From NCBI GenBank assembly GCA_022496805.1, contig CM040092.1, positions 20,540,113-20,604,112 of the forward strand: 64,000 bases of DNA. The letters run 5' to 3'. The translations under genes were made by a program, and so were the position numbers. This document shows positions 57,619 to 64,000 of this stretch, piece by piece (within the stretch, counting starts at the first letter, position 1; each line of letters opens with the position of its first letter). Under the pieces are notes generated by a model. The model saw only the letters and a list, made by a program, of their open reading frames with translations, had not been told where the DNA came from and ran no database searches. Origin of the DNA: Pohlia nutans (Eukaryota; Streptophyta; Bryopsida; Bryales; Mniaceae).

Positions 57619-60556
57619 GGATTACCACATGTTTCCATGCACTAGTGTAGGTATAGTGACACACATGGGTTTTGTAAGTGTACTATCACATATGTTCACA
57701 ACTTGATGTGTACACAAGAGATTCTCAAGGTACAACCTTTCGAGATACTATATATATATATTTATTGAAAGTATGCAAATCTTAAAATTGTTACTTTTGT
57801 TATGGAAAATAGATATTACTATTAAACTTATCCAAATTTAAAAAAAAATCTTTGTTCCGAAATAAAAAGCACCTTTTAGAACCGGAAGCAATGTTCCTAC
57901 GAAGTTTTATTTTATTTTTTGGAATAGAGGAAGTATATGTTATTGTTGGCATGTAGGTTACTATATATTGTACACAAATGGACTTGTAAATGCATTCTCA
58001 CATGTGTTTACAACTAGACACGTAGAAGAAGTCTGCACAACATGAAATATTCTCAAGATATAAAAGGGTATATTCAACTACAGTTAGGGAAATCGCGACT
58101 TTATTTTAAATTTTTGAGTTTGGATACTATTATTAGACCAATTAAAAATTTGTCGATAAATGATTGAAGTTTTCAACTTGCAATAGAAACGTGTCCTTTA
58201 GATATTATGTACAAAAGGTTATGGAAGATAACATTTTATTGATGAATGTTTTGAAGCCATCACTTGATCATATGTTGAAGTGATGTACAATTTCCTAATT
58301 CAATATAAACATGTTTCCTAAGATTTTAGGATGGCAAATTTGTGACTTTGAATTTACCTATAATTATAAGTGTAGTGTAAGCTTGTACACTACTTTTTGC
58401 TGATAGTGAGGGAGAGGAATTAGTAAAGGTGACACTAAAATATAAAATCAGTGCGAAATGAAGATTTGAGACACTCAGTAAAAATTTAATTCCTCGCCAA
58501 TTTCATGATTTTGCAAAATAGAGCGTGTCTTTGGAATCACTACCGCACATACTATTAGCAAAAAGTAGTGTAGTAGCTTATACGGTATCATAGAGAGTGG
58601 GCTGAGTGTACTTAGTACAATCCTAAGCTAGGGGTATGACTTTGACAATTTTAAATTTGAATGATTCGATTCCCAAACTGACATGCAATATCTTTTCTAT
58701 CAATCGGCTGATTTTTGTTGAAAGGTAGAAGTAGTACCAAATTGTGACATGCTTTTGGAATTGATGAATATGGTAGTTCTACCAACTGTATGAGAATTGA
58801 TGATAACCTAAGATTTCAACCTGAAGATGATGGCCAGTTTACCAATTCTTGTAAAATATTGTGGTGGTTGGTTGGAATTGGCACGAAGCAGCTCAAGAGT
58901 CTATTGCAATGACTTGGGTTTTTGTTTTTTTTTTTTTTTCTTCTTTCAAAGGAATGATCTGAACCTTTGATAGAAGGTGGGAACCCCAAATGGTCATTTT
59001 TTTTGGGGTGCTAATGAGCACAATTACTGTTATTACACTTGTCTAATTTTATTTATTTATTTATTATTTTTCTTCTTGTTGTCAAATTTTTCCTATAAAA
59101 GAATTTCAATGCATCCAAAATATGTGTCATTTGGATATGTTGTATTGAAAAGTTACAAATAGTTAAAGTTTGTTTTGGTAAATGTTCTTAAATTATTTCT
59201 GCAATAAAGGAATAATAGATATTGATTAAAGGAATGTATTCATGGTGCTTCCGAGTCACTAGCTAGGACTTTTGAGTGTATTGCTCCCCCTTGATGGCCA
59301 ATTTATACTATGGACTAAGAAGTTGTTTCATGCCCATTTAAAATTTGTGATTGGCTTATGAAGTTGTCCCGAGATGACTTGGGTACACAGTGTCGGAAAA
59401 AAAGGATAACGACCACAAGTGTTGAGATCCCCAAAAGGTCTATAAAGTGGCATAGTGGAGAATGTTTCATGATCCAAGTTGTTTTTTTTTGTGTATCAAG
59501 CAAAATAGCCTCTCTCACAGAGAAACTATGAAAACATGGTAGGAAAATGCTGTTTTAGTATTTTAATTTATTCTCCAACATTAAACCAAGGGTTTCGGTA
59601 TAAAAGGCCATCTAGGCTGGTGGTTACCACCAGTATACAATCTACTCCAGTGCTATTGGTTCTAGCCCTCGTCATGCAGTTTCCAAAGAGCTAAAGAACA
59701 ACACCCCATGACTAATATTGAAAGAGGTTTTTAAAAGCATGGGGTGTTGGTTTTTAAAAATTAGATGTTATATTGTTCACATCTTGCTCAAAACTTACTC
59801 AAATCTTGCTTGTGATACATGCATCTTGTAGTGTACGGCGAGATATTTCCAATGAGCCCAAGATCAAATGCTAACTCCTAGTACTGAATGAGATATGAAC
59901 GATTAAAGTTGCTGATTGAGAATTTAAGTCTTCATAGTGTTAGGAGGATTCAAATGAGTCCGCCTGTAAGACCCCCTATAGTTGTCTTATATACCGAAAC
60001 CCTGGGTTTAATGTAGAGTTAACGTGGTAGCTTTTTTGGTATACATTAAAAAAATCAACTCACTCTCTTTTTGGTGCATGGTCATTCCCCTAGTCCAAGT
60101 TTGATTTACACCTAGTGAGTGGCCCGAGAGCCTTAAAAATTGCATTTTTACGATGTTTGACCGTGGAAATATGACCATGAGAACAATCAATTTTTCTTAG
60201 TCTCGGCTCTTGGTCCATAGTCTAAAATGACGCTGATATGAAAACGAGGGGCAGGCCGAGATTCGTGGGGAGAAATTCGCTACCACTTATGTACAAATCA
60301 GTGGGTGTCAGTTTGTAAGTGGCAATGTACAGACCGACCATGGAATGTACATAACTTATAAAAACTCTGTTGTCCAACTAACCAAAGACGTGTGAGCATT
60401 TTATTTTCCATACTCAGTTACTGTATGGAGCACAGGCATGGTCTCTCGTACCCAATTCCCAAGGGCTGACTTAGAAAGCAACCCTACTGTGAGAATGCCT
60501 GAACTATTAGGACATTTTGTACCATGTCCTGCATTCTGCTACCATATAACTTAGTG
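57619..60556. other. Intergenic DNA, no supported gene
   Basis: AT-rich, with T runs near 58,922-58,940. Short frames (58977-59162, 59315-59518, 60008-60190) lack family features. Confidence 0.4.
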
Positions 60557-60558
60557 TA

Positions 60559-61100
60559 CAGTACCCACCAATAAGTTTATGTTCATTCAGCTTTTCAAAG
60601 AATTGAATCAAATAATTAAATTTATAAAAATATTAATATCAATATTAAAATATATCAAATCATTTGAAGTGTGAAAAATTACATATTTGGACAATTTTTG
60701 AATCAGATATTAGAAAATACAAATTTTATATTCAAATTGAACATTTGTGGACTGAAAACTTCAAACATTGATATTTTAGTAAATATGACCCCAAAACTCA
60801 TGATTTTCTTTTCACATGATTCTACGGAGGATTTGCATTCTTTCCATTGAAAGTTTTATAAACCATAAGTAACAAAATTTGTATTTCATAGTTGTTTGAA
60901 TTAAGGGAAAAAAATGAAGGTTTGAATTTCAAATAAAAACAAATTTTTTAAAAATCTCTTATTATCAAAACTTAATTGTATGTGTGGTTCATCTTATGCA
61001 ATACAACTTGTTCAAATTAGGCTCAAAGCTTATAATTTTGTAATTTTTATTCGCAATTCTCTAAAAAGTTGAATGAACGTAAACTTGTTGGTGGGTACTG
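60559..61100. mobile_element. TA-flanked MITE, CAGTACCCACC ends
   Basis: 542 bp with ~46-bp imperfect ends beginning CAGTACCCACCAAYAAGTTT, flanked by TA at 60557-60558 and 61101-61102. Same plan as 17,048-18,073 (CAGTA start, TA target), fitting Tc1/mariner-pogo-type MITEs. Very AT-rich interior, non-coding. Confidence 0.8.
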
Positions 61101-61354
61101 TACAATCCCCCTTACCCATGCCAGTGATGTCACGGTCTTGTGTTAGTAGGATATTCTTCTAAGGATTGGTTAGGACGTTAGGATCAAATTTTAAAAGACA
61201 CTAGTTTTTATTTACACTCTCTTGGAAAAAAGGTTTTTGTGTTTGAATTTACATAACATTCTTTAGCTAGTACTGCAACACACCCTTTTGCTTGTGCAAA
61301 AAAATTAGCATATGAACAGGGAATTGATGATGTGGAACATGCAGAAACTATTAG

Positions 61355-61987
61355 CTCGGGTGGGTCACTCTTCATATATTTTGGGTACCACGTGCGGCGA
61401 GGGGGTGTTTTTTGGGGGGCTATTTACCTCCTAGCTGAAATTAAAAGGACCCCTATGATTACTTAATGGGAAAAAATGGCCTATATTATGGACTCTATCA
61501 TTTTTTATAAAACGGTGACCAATGCAATTTTTTATATGCTATCTTCCTTGTAAAGGCTTAAATATAATCTAAAAGTAACATGACTTTAAAAATTTGAGAA
61601 AAATGGCCTCAAGAAAATGACCAGAACTTAACCTTCTTTCATACATTCTGGAAAATGTGCACTTCTAGACCTACTTTTCGTCCACCGCGCAGCTGACCGC
61701 CCTTTCCTACCAACTGTGCTCCAGCTGTTCCCTCCCCCAAAAAAAATTGTACTCAGTTTAATACCTTGGATCCCATTTGCAATTCCCTAAATTACATGTA
61801 CTAAAATCATAATGGACCAAAATTGTGGTGTACCTAAATTATTTATAATGGCATGTACTCTTTCATTGCATTCTATCTTATTTGTAATTTTTTTATAAAT
61901 TCTTATAAATTTTACTTATGATGAATAAAACCCATGCTATTTTCTGCCGCACGTTGTTTGTAAAATGCAGTAAGTGACCCACCCGAG
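61355..61987. mobile_element. hAT-like MITE with 8-bp target duplication
   Basis: 633 bp with perfect 15-bp ends CTCGGGTGGGTCACT, flanked by ACTATTAG at 61347-61354 and 61988-61995. Inner similarity continues (ACGTGCGGC). An 8-bp duplication fits the hAT superfamily. No transposase frame. Confidence 0.8.
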
Positions 61988-62293
61988 ACTATTAGAAACA
62001 TAAGTTTGTTGAGATGCCAAGCCATTATTAATTAGAGATGGCTTTTATTCTTCAGAAGATTACGATTCCTGCTATGATCTTGGCTTGCGATGCTGATTCC
62101 GAAGAACGAATAGTAGGGTTGTTAAAGAATGTTATGTATCCCAATCAACATCTTTCATAAGAAGAGTAACTCGGCGTGAATGAGAGTTTGTGTTATTACT
62201 TGGGCCACGAGGACCTAGGTAGCACGTGCTACCCTTAAATTCAGGGTGTGGTGGGAATCACCAAAGATGACATCACACAAGAGAGCTCCCCAT

Positions 62294-62414
62294 CACTAAT
62301 AAAAAAAGGTGGCGCTTTCCAGGGAGATGCCCAGGCAAAATCACCATGCATGCATGGAATTGGATATTGTTTACCTAGGCATCTCCCTTGGCACTGCCAC
62401 CTTTTCTACTAGTG
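62294..62414. mobile_element. CACTA MITE hairpin with CAT target duplication
   Basis: 121 bp. Left end CACTAATAAAAAAAGGTGGC, right end reversed CACTAGTAGAAAAGGTGGCA, continuing inverted through GGGAGATGCCYAGG. Flanked by CAT on both sides (62291-62293, 62415-62417), the 3-bp duplication expected for CACTA elements. Confidence 0.85.
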
Positions 62415-62417
62415 CAT

Positions 62418-63525
62418 AAATTTGTGGCAAAGATGAAAGAAGAGAAAGTTCATTGGCTATGAAAAAAATGATGTCATCTTAGGGTTCCACGTTTTATATG
62501 GAAATACCTTGGGTTTAATGCCCCCTTTTGACGGTAGATTTTCATAACATTACGAAAGAAATCAGGGCTTGAAGGGACCGCATGAACTAACCTCAAAAAA
62601 TATTATATTATTTATTAACTTATAGTGCATTCAATTTACTGAAAAAACATGTTGTATTCATCGAAGACTACTCGACTCAAGCAGCATAAATTTTGTGTGT
62701 GATGGAATATAAATGTGTGTGTAAATAGAGGTAACAACGAGTCGAGAATGAATGTGTATTGCAGTCGAGCATTGGCCAATTCAATGTTTTTGAAGCAAAT
62801 GACTTCAGTTTTATGCATGACCTCAGTTGGCAAGGCAAAAGTCGTAACCTTATTTATTTTGTAATGAAATAATTTTTCTAGAGGGTTCTATATGGCTATT
62901 GGAAAAATGTTTTTTTCTTTTGAAAATAGAATATATTACTCTTTTATTTTAAGGAAAAACAAGCCATTCATAAAATTTGCATATCTTGAATACGCTTTAT
63001 AATTCATATTAATTTATATTATCCATAGACAACTAAACATTACAAAGACCTCATTTTTTTTCCATAAAAATTTGAAAACATTACATTTTATTTAAACATC
63101 CGGCATTGTTTATAATAAGATTTCTTTTTAGCACTACAGTAAAAAATTGTTCAAATAAATTGGATTTGTTTTTTCATGATTATAAAACACATGTATAGAG
63201 ATTGATGGGCCTTTTGGAGTCAGTGCACATCTACTCTCATAATGATTTAAATTGATATAAATCAAACAACTACAAAATCTATAGACGAGTCTATAGATTA
63301 TTGCTATAGGCTATTAGATAAGTGTACAGAGTCACATTCATTTTGGGTGCTCTTATTGATTCACACTAGGTGCATCTAGACAATATTCTTTAAAATAAAA
63401 AAATATTAAATTCCCAAAATATGAAATTACTTGGATTGAATTTCATCTTTAAATGCCATTACATGAAAACTATTATCATAAATGTGACTTGATTTTTTAT
63501 AGATATGACAAATGTTTCTCTTAGT
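62418..63525. other. AT-rich intergenic DNA, nothing recognised
   Basis: No coding or repeat structure could be supported. Confidence 0.4.
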
Positions 63526-63528
63526 ATA

Positions 63529-63668
63529 CACTAGTAGGTTTTTGGTCCCATATAATTGGTCCTTTGAGACTTAAATGGTCCTTTGTGACTCAATTTTTTC
63601 AAAAAAAGTTGTTTTGGACCATTTAAGTAATAAAAGACCAGTTACAAAGGACCAAAATCCTACTAGTG
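63529..63668. mobile_element. CACTA MITE hairpin with ATA target duplication
   Basis: 140 bp. Ends CACTAGTAGGTTTTTGGTCC and reversed CACTAGTAGGATTTTGGTCC, with inverted pairing nearly throughout. Flanked by ATA at 63526-63528 and 63669-63671. Confidence 0.9.
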
Positions 63669-64000
63669 ATAAGGTACTCAAAGAATGAAGTCATAGTGAT
63701 TGAAATATTGTCCCAGAGTTTCCCAAAACTACTAAAAATGCCTTCAAATTTTGTATTTAGAGTGATTAGATATACGACAAGTAGGTTGCTATGGTAGACT
63801 TGTTATTGCGATGAAAATGCAGAGGTAGTGGCTAAACTCAGTTGGACTGATTTTAAAGAACTTTTTCTTTAGACCTAATGACATTTGCACAACCGTTGGA
63901 TGTTGAGCCACCATGAGTGCCATGTGAAAGTGCATCATCTTTTAGAAGCTGCTGCAACTGTTGCAATGCAAATCTCATAATCATTTCATCTTCAACAATA

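Overview
The window looks like repeat-rich, AT-rich intergenic DNA from a large land-plant nuclear genome. It holds spliced plant-type CACTA (En/Spm) transposase genes, PIF/Harbinger remnants, many miniature inverted-repeat elements (MITEs), poly-A retroposons and short TTTAGGG-like tracts. I see no host housekeeping gene. The species cannot be fixed from the sequence. A TET/JBP-like dioxygenase would be more at home in a non-flowering plant, but that is inference.

Region 1 (1-8.9 kb) is a graveyard. It has a broken exon of an unrecognised gene, an LTR-like dispersed repeat, a frameshifted Harbinger transposase, and several MITEs, two of which are flanked by TTAA.

Region 2 (8,914-30,107) is the centrepiece. 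A 21.2-kb segment is bounded by a perfect 19-bp terminal inverted repeat starting CACTA. It carries (i) an apparently intact five-exon TNP2 transposase on the minus strand, enclosed by ~255-bp inverted arms; (ii) a three-exon minus-strand gene joining a U1-type C2H2 zinc finger to a 2-oxoglutarate/Fe(II) dioxygenase of TET/JBP-like character, with one in-frame TAG; and (iii) a six-exon plus-strand TnpA-like gene with a Transposase_24 (Ptta/En/Spm) type domain and one in-frame TAA. TNP2 would cut and join the ends and the TnpA-like protein would bind the subterminal DNA. The dioxygenase would be an extra cargo that could oxidise methylated bases, for example on silenced transposon DNA. That role is inference. 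Younger insertions sit in introns of both TNP2 and the dioxygenase gene.

Region 3 (30.1-46 kb) has no convincing complete gene. It holds tandem and dispersed duplications, a second inverted copy of the LTR-like repeat, a 660-bp duplicated coding-like unit with 113-bp internal repeats, and one plausible unknown spliced gene near 42.7-43.8 kb.

Region 4 (46-64 kb) is a dense MITE and retroposon zone. It contains TTAA- and CTAG-flanked elements, TA-flanked CAGTA elements, a hAT-like MITE with an 8-bp target duplication, three small CACTA hairpins, and a retroposon family with a conserved tail, one copy showing a 15-bp target duplication.

The most repeated theme is a family of elements with TTAA target duplications and CCCYTAAA ends (piggyBac-like by structure) scattered through the whole window.
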